NCBI GenBank assembly: GCA_046081125.1
Contig: JBJTVH010000097.1
Span: forward strand, 32,367 to 96,366
Length of the DNA: 64,000 nucleotides
Reading direction: 5' to 3'
Source: JBEIFW01 sp046081125
Lineage (GTDB): Bacteria; Actinomycetota; Acidimicrobiia; Acidimicrobiales; Ilumatobacteraceae
Shown: in pieces, positions 16,262 through 25,103 of the stretch
How positions within the stretch are numbered: position 1 is the first letter of the stretch
How the letters are laid out: each line of letters starts with the position of its first letter
Notes under the pieces: model-generated
Database searches by the model: none
What the model saw: only the letters and a program-made list of their open reading frames with translations
Told to the model about the DNA's origin: nothing
Translations under genes and position numbers: made by a program

Positions 16262-16267
16262 CGAAGA

Positions 16268-17191
16268 TCAGTACCCGAGGCCGACGTCGATGTGGCCGAT
16301 CAGCTCCTCGCCGGCGGCGAACCGCCGCACGTTGGCGGCGATGCGCTCCGACAGCAGCGGCGCCGCCATCTCGGGGGTGTTGCCGACGTGCGGGGTGATG
16401 ATGCTGTTGGGCAGGAACCACAGCGGGTGTTCCTCGGGCAGCGGCTCGGGGTCCGTGACGTCGAGCGCGGCGCCGCCGATCACCCCGTTGCGCAAGGCCT
16501 CGACGAGGTCGTCGGTGACGATGTGCTTGCCGCGGGCGACGTTGACCAGCCACGCGTGCCGCTCCATCAGTTCGAGCTCGGCGGCCGAGATGATGCCCTC
16601 GGTGTCGGGGGTGAGCGCAAGGGCGAGCACCACGAGATCTGCGCCGGGCAGCGCGTCGGCGAGGCGGTCGCTCTCGAGCACGACGTCGACGCCGTCCATC
16701 TCCTGGGCCCGATTCCGCACGACGGTGATGTGCGCTTCGAACGGCGTGAGGAGCCGGATCAGCGACCGGGTGATCCCGCCGCCGCCCAGGATCGTGACGC
16801 GCCCGCCGATCAGGTTTCGCCCGCTCGGGCCGAGCCAGCGTGTCGCCCGCCCGTAGGCGTGCACGTTGCGCAGACCGGCGAGCCCGAGGCTGAGGGCCAG
16901 CTCTGCGACCGGTTCGGCGTAGACGCCCTTGCCGCAGGTCCAGACGCGGTCGTCGTCGAGCAGGTCGGTGAAGGCCTCGATCCCGGCCCAGGGCAGTTGC
17001 ACCCAGCGCAGGTGATCGCCGGCGGCGAGGGCGTCGGCGAGCAGGTCGGGCCGGCGTGGCGAGCCCCATACCAACGCATCGGCCTCGGCCAGCGGCACCA
17101 CGTGGCCCCCGCCCGCCACCACCGCATCCGGGATCCAGGACGGCACGTCGTGCGGGGCGACGGCGATGCGTGGTGCTCGTGGGGGTGTCAT
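16268..17191 (-). CDS. D-isomer-specific 2-hydroxyacid dehydrogenase
   Basis: A 307-residue NAD(P)-dependent dehydrogenase. The nucleotide loop GGGGIT lies near residue 134, and the catalytic set is present: Arg in NVARGKH, Glu in PEPLPEEHPLW and His in ITPHVGN. The family interconverts 2-keto acids and D-2-hydroxy acids; the shortened N-terminal substrate domain resembles phosphoglycerate-dehydrogenase-like or glyoxylate/hydroxypyruvate reductases, but the substrate is open. ATG 17191 follows a -10 element that overlaps the end of potC. The downstream HTH-DUF2087 gene is close enough to share the transcript. Confidence 0.88.
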   Translation of the reverse strand: MTPPRAPRIAVAPHDVPSWIPDAVVAGGGHVVPLAEADALVWGSPRRPDLLADALAAGDHLRWVQLPWAGIEAFTDLLDDDRVWTCGKGVYAEPVAELALSLGLAGLRNVHAYGRATRWLGPSGRNLIGGRVTILGGGGITRSLIRLLTPFEAHITVVRNRAQEMDGVDVVLESDRLADALPGADLVVLALALTPDTEGIISAAELELMERHAWLVNVARGKHIVTDDLVEALRNGVIGGAALDVTDPEPLPEEHPLWFLPNSIITPHVGNTPEMAAPLLSERIAANVRRFAAGEELIGHIDVGLGY

Positions 17192-17201
17192 GCCGGCGGC
17201 G

Positions 17202-17207
17202 AGGCTA
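17202..17207 (-). promoter_or_regulatory. Candidate leaderless -10 element of the 2-hydroxyacid dehydrogenase gene
   Basis: TAGCCT lies 10 bases before ATG 17191 and overlaps the potC stop codon, so the gene may be transcribed both from here and by read-through. Confidence 0.35.
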
Positions 17208-17999
17208 GCGGCCGGCGGCGCGCCGTCGCCCGGACAGTGCGATCAAGCCGGCGAGCAGGATGCTCACCACGAGCACCATCGTCCCGAACACGTTGAGCTG
17301 CGGTGGCACGCGGCTGCGCTTGGTGTTCCAGACGTAGACCGGGAAGGTCTCGGTGAGCCCCGAGTTCAGGTAGGTGATGATGAAATCGTCGAGGCTCAGC
17401 GCGAAGGTCAGCAGCGCAGCGGCCAGGATCCCGGGGGCGATCAGCGGGAGGGTCACCCGGCGGAAGGTCGTCACCGGGCCCGCGCCGAGGTCCATCGCGG
17501 CGTCCTCCAGCACCCAGTCGAAGCCGCGCACGCGGGCCTTCACGGTGGTGGCCACGTAGCTGACGCAGAACATCACGTGGGCGATGACGATGGTGACCAC
17601 GCCTCGGCTGGCCCCGAGGGTGGAGAACCACAGCAGCAACGAGAACCCGAGCACGATCTCGGGCATCGTCAGCGGCAGCACGAGCAGCGCGTTGAGCGCA
17701 CCCCGGCCCCGGAAGCGGTACTTCACCGCGGCGATGGCCACGAGCGTGCCCAACACGCACGAGATCGCGGTGGCGATCGCCGCGACCTCGAGGCTCGTGA
17801 AGAACGCGTCGCGCAGCTTCGGATCCTTGAACGGGTCGGTCCATGCGTCGAGCGAGAACTCGTTCCACTCGTAGTTGCGAGCCCCGACGGGACGGTTGAA
17901 GGAGAACAGCACGATCACCGCGATCGGGACGAACAGGTACAGCAGCACCACGAGCGCCCAGACGTCGAGCAGGCGGGCGGTGACCCGGCGTGCGCTCAC
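17205..17999 (-). CDS. potC: Polyamine-type ABC transporter permease (PotC-like)
   Basis: A 264-residue permease with six membrane helices and the EAA loop (EDAAMDLGAGPVTTFRRVTLP) that docks on the ATPase. Sequence and gene order match PotC of the spermidine/putrescine importer. It begins at GTG 17999, 7 bases after potB. In this operon the order is potA, potD, potB, potC, with potD placed between the ATPase and permease genes. The polyamine assignment rests on family membership; related systems import other organic cations. Confidence 0.88.
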   Translation of the reverse strand: MSARRVTARLLDVWALVVLLYLFVPIAVIVLFSFNRPVGARNYEWNEFSLDAWTDPFKDPKLRDAFFTSLEVAAIATAISCVLGTLVAIAAVKYRFRGRGALNALLVLPLTMPEIVLGFSLLLWFSTLGASRGVVTIVIAHVMFCVSYVATTVKARVRGFDWVLEDAAMDLGAGPVTTFRRVTLPLIAPGILAAALLTFALSLDDFIITYLNSGLTETFPVYVWNTKRSRVPPQLNVFGTMVLVVSILLAGLIALSGRRRAAGR

Positions 18000-18006
18000 G
18001 GCCGGC

Positions 18007-18840
18007 TCACGCCAGGTCCTCGGTGCCCAGCAGGCGCGCGTACACGAGCACCCCGGCCAGGATCAGGGCCATCAGCACGAACGACAGCGCCGACATCTGG
18101 GGCTTGAGGAACTCCTTGGCGAAGTTGGCGACGATCACCGAGCCGATCATCCGCTGGTTGTCCGAGCCGAGGAACTCGGCGTTGACGAAGTCGCCGGCGG
18201 CGGGGATGAAGGTGAGCAGGCTCCCGGCGAACACCCCCGGCATCGACAGCGGCAAGGTCACGCGCCGGAACGTCCGCACCGGCCCGCCGTAGAGGTCCTG
18301 CCCGGCCTCGACGAGCCGACGGTCGACTTTTTCGAGGCTCACGTACACCGGCAGGACCATGAACGGCAGAAAGTTGTACGTGAGCGCGCCGATCACGGCG
18401 ATGTCGGTGGCGAGGATGCCGTCGTCGGAGCCGAACAACCCGATGGCCTGCAGGAAGCCGACGACGGGGCCGTTGCCGCCGAGCAGCACCCGCCACGCGA
18501 TGGCGCGCAGCAGGTACGTGGTGAAGAAGGGCAGCACGACCAGGCCGAGCAGGAGCCCCTTCGCCCGCCCGCCGCGCGTCGCGATCACGTAGGCGAGGGG
18601 ATAGCCCAACACGAGCGCGGCGAGGGTGGCGGCAGCGGCGTACCAGAAGGTGCGCAGCACCACTTCGCTGTTGTCGGCGAGGACGTCGACGAAGTTCGAC
18701 AGCCCGCCGTCTTGGACCGAGAGCGTCCCGAGCCGCACCATCGGCACGACGAAGAACGCGCCCAACCAGGCCACGCCGGGGGCCACCAGCGCCCACGGCA
18801 CCCACCACGGGGTGCTGCGTCCCGCCGCCGATACCGCCAC
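18007..18840 (-). CDS. potB: Polyamine-type ABC transporter permease (PotB-like)
   Basis: A 277-residue inner-membrane permease with six predicted helices and an EAA loop (EAGQDLYGGPVRTFRRVTLP). It pairs with PotC to form the membrane channel. Features typical of PotB include FFTTYLLRAIAWRVLL and FIPAAGDFVNAEFLG. The start GTG 18840 lies 9 bases after the stop of potD and 7 bases separate its stop from potC, so the genes are one operon. Confidence 0.88.
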   Translation of the reverse strand: MAVSAAGRSTPWWVPWALVAPGVAWLGAFFVVPMVRLGTLSVQDGGLSNFVDVLADNSEVVLRTFWYAAAATLAALVLGYPLAYVIATRGGRAKGLLLGLVVLPFFTTYLLRAIAWRVLLGGNGPVVGFLQAIGLFGSDDGILATDIAVIGALTYNFLPFMVLPVYVSLEKVDRRLVEAGQDLYGGPVRTFRRVTLPLSMPGVFAGSLLTFIPAAGDFVNAEFLGSDNQRMIGSVIVANFAKEFLKPQMSALSFVLMALILAGVLVYARLLGTEDLA

Positions 18841-18849
18841 CGTTGCGCC

Positions 18850-19974
18850 CTACTGCTGGGTGGCCGCGTTGAAGGCCTCGGCGAGCTGCTTGTCCTCGTC
18901 CGCGGTGAGGACCCGGAACTCGTGCAGCTTCACCCCGGCGCCGGGGTTGATCAGTGGGTTCTTCTGGGCCTCGGCCGACATCTTCTCGACGGCGCCTTGG
19001 ACCGGCGGGCGATAGGCGATCGACTCGTACAGGCCGGCGGCGACCGCGGGGTCGTACACGTAGTTCAGGAGCTTCTCGGCCCCGGCCTTGTTGGGCGCAC
19101 CGATGAGGATCATCGCCCAGTCGGTGAAGCTCATCGCTCCCTCGGCCGGCAGCACCCACTTGAGCCCCGGCTTCTCGGCCTGGAGCTGCGCGACGTCGCC
19201 CGACCAGGCCACTGATGCCCAGGCCTCCTGGGCGCCGAGGTCGTCGGTGTAGCTGTTGCCCGTGATCTTGCGGAACTGGCCCTTGTCGCGGGCCGCCTTG
19301 ATCTTCTCGATGGCGGCGAGCGCATCGGCGACCTTGGCGTCCTCGGGCTTCTTGCCGTCGAGCAACATCATCAGCCCGACGGTGTCGCGCATCTCCGACA
19401 GCAGCGTCACCCGACCCTTCAGGCGGGGGTCGAGGAGGTCGGCCATGCTCTTGATCTCGAAGCCGGCCTTGTCCGGCCAGTAGGCGATGCCGGTCTGCCC
19501 CTGCGCCCACGGGATCGTCGACGTGCGCCCTTTGTCCCAGGGCGAGTCGGCGAGATCGGCGAGGACATTCTTCTTGTTCGGGAAGGTGGCCGCGTCGAAC
19601 GCCTGCACGTACTTCCGCTCGACCATCCGGGCCGCCATCCAGGTCGTCAGCACAACGATGTCGACGCCGACGCCCTTGCCCTTGGCCAAGTCGGGGGAGA
19701 ACTTGTCGAACCAGGAGTCGTTGTCCTCGACGGCCGTCGTGTAGTCGACGGCGAGGCCGGAGGCCTTGGTGAAGCCGGTCAGCGTCGGCGACGTCGCCGG
19801 GTCGTCGCCCTCGATGTAGAGCGGCCAGTTGTGGAACACGACCGTCTTCTTGCCGCCCGACGATCCGCTCGAGTCGTCGCCGCAGGCGGTGAGCAAGGTC
19901 GGGGCCAGTGCGGCGGCGGCGCCACCGGCGGCGAGACCGCCGAGGAAGCGGCGCCGGGTGATCGAGGGGTGCAT
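18850..19974 (-). CDS. potD: Tat-exported polyamine-type substrate-binding lipoprotein (PotD-like)
   Basis: A 374-residue extracellular solute-binding protein. The N-terminus combines a twin-arginine motif (RRRFLGG, 7-13) with a lipobox ending at Cys31 (LLTAC), so it should be folded before export and then lipid-anchored. The mature part has the two-lobed fold of the spermidine/putrescine-binding class, with VVFHNWPLYI as the first strand and a TIPWAQGQTGIAY hinge. It follows potA by 30 bases. Ligand identity is not proven. Confidence 0.88.
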   Translation of the reverse strand: MHPSITRRRFLGGLAAGGAAAALAPTLLTACGDDSSGSSGGKKTVVFHNWPLYIEGDDPATSPTLTGFTKASGLAVDYTTAVEDNDSWFDKFSPDLAKGKGVGVDIVVLTTWMAARMVERKYVQAFDAATFPNKKNVLADLADSPWDKGRTSTIPWAQGQTGIAYWPDKAGFEIKSMADLLDPRLKGRVTLLSEMRDTVGLMMLLDGKKPEDAKVADALAAIEKIKAARDKGQFRKITGNSYTDDLGAQEAWASVAWSGDVAQLQAEKPGLKWVLPAEGAMSFTDWAMILIGAPNKAGAEKLLNYVYDPAVAAGLYESIAYRPPVQGAVEKMSAEAQKNPLINPGAGVKLHEFRVLTADEDKQLAEAFNAATQQ

Positions 19975-20004
19975 GGCGGGGTCCTCCGGGGGTTGGGTCG
20001 GGGT

Positions 20005-21150
20005 CTACAGCGAGGCTTCGACGTGGTCGACGTCGGTTCCGGTGGCGCCGGCACGGGTGCTGTGGCCGGCGAGGACCACTGGGGCGTCCGGCGGCCAGGC
20101 GACCCAGGCGGTGTCGCCGGGGCGCACCGGTTCGTGGGTGGAGGCGACCTCGGCGGCGAGCGGGGTGCCGTCGTCGGTCCGCAGCAGCACCCGGCGGGTG
20201 GCGCCCTCGAACAGCAGGTCGGTGACCGTGGCCCGAATGCCTGCGCCGCTCGCCGGGGGGGTGCCCAACAGGTACAGGCGCTCGGGCCGCAGCATGAGCG
20301 TGGCGCCGTCGCCGACCGCGGGGCCGTCGCCGGCGATCGCCGCATCGAGGGTGTTGCCGTCGGCGAGCGCGCAGGTGGCCTGCTCGCCCGTACGGCTGCG
20401 CACCGTGACCGGCAGGAGGTTGGCCGAACCGATGAACCCGGCGACGAACACCGAAGCCGGCCGGTCGTAGATGTCCTCCGGGGTGCCGATCTGCTCGACG
20501 CGGCCCTGGCTCATGACGGCGATCCGGTCCGACATCGTGAGCGCTTCGGTCTGGTCGTGGGTGACGAACACGAAGGTGATCCCCACCTCGCGCTGGATGC
20601 GCTTCAACTCGACCTGCATCGCGTGACGAAGCTTCAGATCCAGCGCGGCGAGCGGTTCGTCGAGCAGGAGCGCCCGGGGCAGGTTCACCAGCGCCCGGGC
20701 GAGCGCCACCCGCTGCTGCTGGCCGCCGGAGAGCTGCGCCGGTCGCCGATCGGCCATCTCGCCGAGGCGCACCGTCTCGAGCATCGCCCGGGCCCGCTGG
20801 CGGGCCTCGGCCTTGGGCACCTTCGCGTTCACCGGGCCGAACGCGACGTTGTCCAACACGCTCAGGTGAGGGAACAGTGCGTACTGCTGGAACACCGTGT
20901 TCACCTGCCGCCGGTACGGCGGCAGGTCGGAGACATCGGCGCCGTCGAGCAGGACCCGGCCGCTGGTCGGACGCTCGAACCCGGCGATCATCCGCAGCGT
21001 CGTGGTCTTGCCACAACCGGAAGGACCGAGCAGGGAGAAGAACTCGCCGCGCGCAATCGAGAAGTGAGCCTCGTGGACCGCCACGAACGAGCCGAACGCC
21101 TTGTGGACGTGGTCGAGGGCGATGACATCATCCGGAGAACTCGAGGCCAG
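20005..21150 (-). CDS. potA: Polyamine-type ABC transporter ATPase (PotA-like), apparent CTG start
   Basis: An ATP-binding subunit with Walker A GPSGCGKTT, Q-loop, signature LSGGQQQRVALARAL, Walker B LLLDEPLAALD and a C-terminal TOBE domain. The first ATG/GTG in frame (21084) would cut off the conserved opening strand and A-loop, which read IALDHVHKAFGSFVAV. No ATG, GTG or TTG exists between there and the in-frame stop at 21193; a CTG at 21150 lies 6 bases after GGAGGG and starts a 381-residue protein. I use it as start. A -10 element (21190-21195) is placed to serve it. The gene heads the potADBC operon and is divergent from ald. Confidence 0.85.
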   Translation of the reverse strand: MASSSPDDVIALDHVHKAFGSFVAVHEAHFSIARGEFFSLLGPSGCGKTTTLRMIAGFERPTSGRVLLDGADVSDLPPYRRQVNTVFQQYALFPHLSVLDNVAFGPVNAKVPKAEARQRARAMLETVRLGEMADRRPAQLSGGQQQRVALARALVNLPRALLLDEPLAALDLKLRHAMQVELKRIQREVGITFVFVTHDQTEALTMSDRIAVMSQGRVEQIGTPEDIYDRPASVFVAGFIGSANLLPVTVRSRTGEQATCALADGNTLDAAIAGDGPAVGDGATLMLRPERLYLLGTPPASGAGIRATVTDLLFEGATRRVLLRTDDGTPLAAEVASTHEPVRPGDTAWVAWPPDAPVVLAGHSTRAGATGTDVDHVEASL

Positions 21151-21189
21151 CGGTCGCCCTCCATCGTGCGCAGGGTCGTGAACGGCGGC

Positions 21190-21195
21190 ATGCTA
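21190..21195 (-). promoter_or_regulatory. Candidate -10 element of the pot operon
   Basis: TAGCAT on the minus strand gives a leader of roughly 30 nt containing GGAGGG before the CTG at 21150. It lies inside the potA-ald divergent region. Confidence 0.45.
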
Positions 21196-21256
21196 GTCAC
21201 CGGCGTCGTCGTGCTCTCAGAGCGGCGAGGTCACAGCGGGCAGGAGGGAGCGGGTC

Positions 21257-22375
21257 GTGGCGCTGACGGTCGGAGTACCGCGGGAGACCAAGACGCAGGA
21301 GCACCGCGTCGCGATCACCCCCGACGGCGTGCGCGAGCTCGAGCGCGCCGGGGTCGAGGTGTTCGTGGAGACCGGCGCCGGGGAGGATTCGTTCATCACC
21401 GATGCCGAGTACGCGGCGGCCGGTGCGACGGTCGTGGCCCGGGCCGAGGAGGCCTGGGCCCAGGCGCTGGTGGTGAAGGTGAAAGAGCCGCAGCCGGCCG
21501 AGTTCGGCTTCCTGCGACCCGAGCTCACCCTGTTCACCTTCCTGCACCTCGCCGCGTACCCGGCGGTGGCCGACGCGCTCTTGGCCTCCCGGTGTACGGC
21601 GGTCGCCTACGAGACCGTGCAGCTCCCGAACGGCACGCTGCCGCTGCTGGCACCGATGAGCGAGGTCGCCGGTCGCCTCGCGGTCCAGGTCGGCGCCAAC
21701 TACCTGTCCCGCCACCACGGCGGCCGCGGGGTCCTGCTCGGGGGAACCCCGGGAGTCCGCCCGGCCCGGGTGGTCGTCCTCGGGGCCGGCAACGTCGGGT
21801 GGAACGCAGCCTGGATCGCAGCGGGCATGGAGGCCGAGGTGCTCCTGCTCGATCGGAACATCGACCGGTTGCGGTTCGTCGACCAGATCCACAAGGGCCG
21901 GATCGTCACGATCGCATCGAACCGGGGCGCCATCGAACGGGCCGTGATCGACGCGGATCTCGTCATCGGTGCCGTGCTCGTCGCCGGCGGCCGCGCGCCG
22001 GTGGTGGTGTCCGAGGAACTGGTGCGGGCGATGAAGCTCGGGGCGGTCGTCGTCGACGTGGCCGTCGATCAGGGGGGGTGCATCGCCACGACCCGCGAGA
22101 CCACCCACACCCATCCGGTGTACGAGCGCTACGGCGTGCTCCACTACGCCGTGGGCAACATGCCCGGCGCCGTGCCGAACACCTCCACGTACGCGCTCAC
22201 CAACGCCACGCTGCCGTACCTGCAGGCCTTGGCCACCAAAGGTGCGGCGGCGGCCACGGCCGCCGATCCCACCCTGGCGCTCGGGCTCAACTGTGCCGCC
22301 GGTGCCCTCGTCAACCCCGTGGTCGCCGCCGCCCTCGGGCGTACGGCGGTGGCGCCAGCGACCGTCCTCACGTGA
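21257..22375 (+). CDS. ald: Alanine dehydrogenase
   Basis: A 372-residue NAD-dependent enzyme that interconverts L-alanine and pyruvate plus ammonia. The N-terminus (VGVPRETKTQEHRVAITP) carries the pyruvate-binding Arg, KVKEPQ holds the catalytic Lys region, FTFLHLAA the active His, and the NAD-binding loop is VLGAGNVGWNAA. Length and motifs are canonical. GTG 21257 follows a strong AGGAGGGAG sequence. It is divergent from the polyamine importer, so both may answer to nitrogen supply (inference). Confidence 0.95.
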   Translation: MALTVGVPRETKTQEHRVAITPDGVRELERAGVEVFVETGAGEDSFITDAEYAAAGATVVARAEEAWAQALVVKVKEPQPAEFGFLRPELTLFTFLHLAAYPAVADALLASRCTAVAYETVQLPNGTLPLLAPMSEVAGRLAVQVGANYLSRHHGGRGVLLGGTPGVRPARVVVLGAGNVGWNAAWIAAGMEAEVLLLDRNIDRLRFVDQIHKGRIVTIASNRGAIERAVIDADLVIGAVLVAGGRAPVVVSEELVRAMKLGAVVVDVAVDQGGCIATTRETTHTHPVYERYGVLHYAVGNMPGAVPNTSTYALTNATLPYLQALATKGAAAATAADPTLALGLNCAAGALVNPVVAAALGRTAVAPATVLT

Positions 22376-22408
22376 AAAGTGAGAGTGTCCTCTCAGGTTA
22401 CGGCCTGC

Positions 22409-22435
22409 TTGACATTCGACCGATGTGCTAGGAAT
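22409..22435 (+). promoter_or_regulatory. Candidate promoter of the peptide importer operon
   Basis: A perfect TTGACA (22409-22414) is followed by TAGGAAT at 22429-22435. The spacer of 14 bases is shorter than ideal, so the exact -10 is uncertain. It is the only TTGACA near the operon start. Confidence 0.45.
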
Positions 22436-22459
22436 TCGAGACCGGTTCCGAGGGGATCC

Positions 22460-22480
22460 GGTCCGGTTCACACCGGGACC
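22460..22480 (+). promoter_or_regulatory. Leader hairpin before the peptide-binding protein gene
   Basis: GGTCCGGT and ACCGGGACC pair around a TCAC loop with one bulged base, ending 4 bases before the AGGGGG ribosome-binding site (22485-22490). It could affect translation; no known riboswitch is recognised. Confidence 0.3.
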
Positions 22481-22496
22481 ACACAGGGGGAAACTC

Positions 22497-24125
22497 GTGC
22501 GCCGATCGCTCGTCGCACTGGTCGGAGCCTCGCTGGTCGTCGCCGCCTGCGGTGACGACTCGAAGAGCTCCGAGCAGACCACGGCCGTGACGAAGGTGGC
22601 CCAAGAGGTCACCACGTTGGCCTCGACCACCACCGTCGCGGGCAGCACCGCTGCGCCATCCACCACCGCGGCCGCCAAGCCGATCGACACGAACGCCACG
22701 TTGCGGTTCTCGTACCAGGTCGGCCCCACCAGCTGGGACCCGGCCAGGATGTCGTCGAGCTTCGACACGCCGACGGCGTTCTTCGCCTACGACCGGTTGG
22801 TGCACCTCAACACGGGTGCCGACCCGATCCCCGGCATCGCGGAGAAGTGGGAGTTCTCGGCCGACGGCAAAGCGCTCACCTTCACCCTGCGCAAGGGCGT
22901 GAAGTTCCACGACGGCACCCCGCTCGACGCCGAGGCCGTCAAGGCGAACCTGCTGCGCAACGCGGCGGGCACCTCGAAGGGTGAGCTCGCGCCGATCGAC
23001 ACGATCGACACGCCGGACCCGCTGACGGTCAAGCTCAACCTGAAGTCCCCGGGCGGCTCGCTCCCCGGCGTGCTGACGGACCGCCCCGGCGTGCTGGCCA
23101 GCCCGAAGTCCTTCGCCGATGAGGCGGCGACCAAGGCGCTCGACCTGATGCCCGTCGGTGCCGGCATGTACAAGGTCACCGAGTTCGTGAAGGACCAGAA
23201 GATCGTCCTCGAGCGCTTCGCCGACTACTGGGACAAGGCCGCCCAGGGTGCGGCCAAGGTCGAGATCCTGGTCCTCGCCGACAACAACGCACGCGCCAAC
23301 GCGCTCAAGTCCGGTCAGCTCGACATCATCAACCTCGACGCGAGCCAGATCGACGAGTTCAAGAAGATCTCGGGGCTCAAGGTCACCGAGGGTCTGAGCC
23401 TGAGCCTCATGCACGTCCAGCTGAACCGGTCCAAGCCGTTCCTGGACAAGAAGGAAGTCCGCCAGGCGATGAACATGGCGGTCGACCGTGCGGCGCTCGT
23501 CAAGCTCGCGAACTACGGCTACGGCGCCCCGAACAACCAGTACTTCCCGAAGGGCTACTTCGGGTACAACGAGGCGATCTCGATCGACCAGTACAAGTAC
23601 GAGCCCGCCAAGGCCAAGGAGATGCTGAAGGCCGCCGGCGTGCCCGACAACTGGGAGCTCGACACCGTCGTGCCGAACCTCAGCTACTACCTGACGCTCG
23701 CGCAGGCGGTGAAGGACCAGATGGCGGCGGCGGGTATCAACCTGAAGCTCCGTCCGGTCGATCCGGTGCAGACCGCCCCGATCTTCTACGTCCAGCAGTC
23801 CGGTGACGTGCTGATCTCGGTGTTCGGCGGCCGCGCCGATCCGGCCCAGCTGCTGAACTCGCTGTTCACCAAGGGCCCGATCCAGAACCCCGGTGGCCAC
23901 ACCACGCCGAAGATCGTCGAGCTCGTCGCCAAGGCGAACGAGCCCGGTGACCAGAAGGCCCGCGCCGCTGCCGTCCAGGCTGCGTCGAAGGAGATCGCCG
24001 ACGAGGCCATGAACGTCGTGATGCTCCACAGCTCGGCGTCGTTCGCTTGGACCGAGAAGCTCGCGGGCTTCCAGACGTGGCTGGCCGGCAAGCCCGAGTT
24101 CCGCGGCGTCGGCCTCACCAAGTAG
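22497..24125 (+). CDS. Peptide-type ABC transporter substrate-binding lipoprotein (SBP family 5)
   Basis: A 542-residue extracellular binding protein. GTG 22497 follows AGGGGG by 6 bases and opens a lipoprotein signal peptide ending at Cys18 (SLVVAAC), then a Thr/Ser/Ala-rich linker to about residue 62. The mature part is a full SBP_bac_5 domain (WEFSADGKALTFTLRKGVKF is the family signature). It captures di- or oligopeptides or similar solutes for the DppBCDF-like channel encoded just downstream. The gene is richer in Lys codons than its neighbours, as usual for secreted binding proteins. Ligand unknown. Confidence 0.9.
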   Translation: MRRSLVALVGASLVVAACGDDSKSSEQTTAVTKVAQEVTTLASTTTVAGSTAAPSTTAAAKPIDTNATLRFSYQVGPTSWDPARMSSSFDTPTAFFAYDRLVHLNTGADPIPGIAEKWEFSADGKALTFTLRKGVKFHDGTPLDAEAVKANLLRNAAGTSKGELAPIDTIDTPDPLTVKLNLKSPGGSLPGVLTDRPGVLASPKSFADEAATKALDLMPVGAGMYKVTEFVKDQKIVLERFADYWDKAAQGAAKVEILVLADNNARANALKSGQLDIINLDASQIDEFKKISGLKVTEGLSLSLMHVQLNRSKPFLDKKEVRQAMNMAVDRAALVKLANYGYGAPNNQYFPKGYFGYNEAISIDQYKYEPAKAKEMLKAAGVPDNWELDTVVPNLSYYLTLAQAVKDQMAAAGINLKLRPVDPVQTAPIFYVQQSGDVLISVFGGRADPAQLLNSLFTKGPIQNPGGHTTPKIVELVAKANEPGDQKARAAAVQAASKEIADEAMNVVMLHSSASFAWTEKLAGFQTWLAGKPEFRGVGLTK

Positions 24126-24158
24126 TCCGAAGCTCCGGCTCCGGCGAGGGACATCGTC

Positions 24159-25103
24159 ATGGGAAAGCTGATCGTCAGGCGGTTGCTCCTGACCATCCCG
24201 CTGCTGTTCGTCGTGTCGCTCATCGTGTTCGGTCTGGCCAAGCTGGTACCTGGTGACCCCGCCGTCACCATCGCCGGCGAGAACGCCACGATCGAACGGA
24301 TCGAGCAGATACGCGACCGGTTGGGGGAGAACGATCCGGCGATCGTGCAATACGGCCGCCTGATCAAAGGGGTGTTCACCGGTGACCTCGGGACGTCGCT
24401 CTATTCCGAGCAGAAGGTCACCGACGCGATCACCACCGCCCTCCCCGTGACGCTGTCCCTCGCCGGGCTGGCGTTGCTGTTCGTCGTGCTGTTCGGCGTG
24501 TCGTTCGGGCTCCTGGCCGGGTCCCGGCCAGGATCGCTCGCCGACCGCGTCCTCACCGTGCTGGCGGCGCTCGGCGTCGCCGCACCGGGGTACTGGGTGG
24601 GGATCATCCTCATCATCGTGTTCGGTCTGAACCTCGGCTGGTTCCCGACCGGGCTCTACGTGAAGATCACCGAGGATCCGCTCAACTGGCTCTACCACCT
24701 CGCCCTACCGGCGTTCGCGCTGTCGCTCGCCGGCATCGTCGAGGTGACCCGCCAGTTGCGTGGCTCGTTGCGGGACACGATGCAGCAGGACTACGTGCGC
24801 ACCGCGCGCGCGAAGGGCCTGAGCGGGCGCCTCGTGATCCTGAAGCATGCGCTGAAGAACGCCGCCATCCCGGTCGTCACCGTCATCGGCCTGCAGGTAA
24901 ACGCGCTGCTCGGTGGCGCGATCGCCCTCGAGTTGGTGTTCGGGTTCTCGGGGGTCGGCGCCCTGGCCATCCGTGCGGTGGTCAACCGCGACCTGCCGAT
25001 CATCCAGGGGATCGTGCTGATGTCGGTGTTCGTCGTCACGATCAGCAACCTGCTCGTCGACCTGGCCTACGGCTGGCTCAACCCGAAGGTGCGTGCCCAA
25101 TGA
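24159..25103 (+). CDS. Dipeptide/oligopeptide ABC transporter permease (DppB-like)
   Basis: A 314-residue permease with six membrane helices. The N-terminal stretch (RRLLLTIPLLFVVSLIVFGL, then VPGDP) is diagnostic for the DppB/OppB branch, and the cytoplasmic loop with DYVRTARAKGLS is the EAA motif that contacts the ATPase. ATG 24159 is 33 bases after the binding-protein gene. Its stop overlaps the start of the next permease (ATGA, 25100-25103). Confidence 0.93.
   Translation: MGKLIVRRLLLTIPLLFVVSLIVFGLAKLVPGDPAVTIAGENATIERIEQIRDRLGENDPAIVQYGRLIKGVFTGDLGTSLYSEQKVTDAITTALPVTLSLAGLALLFVVLFGVSFGLLAGSRPGSLADRVLTVLAALGVAAPGYWVGIILIIVFGLNLGWFPTGLYVKITEDPLNWLYHLALPAFALSLAGIVEVTRQLRGSLRDTMQQDYVRTARAKGLSGRLVILKHALKNAAIPVVTVIGLQVNALLGGAIALELVFGFSGVGALAIRAVVNRDLPIIQGIVLMSVFVVTISNLLVDLAYGWLNPKVRAQ

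Noticed and set aside
18322..18500. Long open frames opposite the pot operon and similar frames antisense to ald, the dpp operon and glcDEF
   Set aside because: All are frame shadows without conserved domains; the opposite strand carries recognised genes.
21146..21165. ATG 21165 as the potA start
   Set aside because: It is out of frame with the ATPase. A CTG in frame with proper Shine-Dalgarno spacing explains the data without a frameshift.
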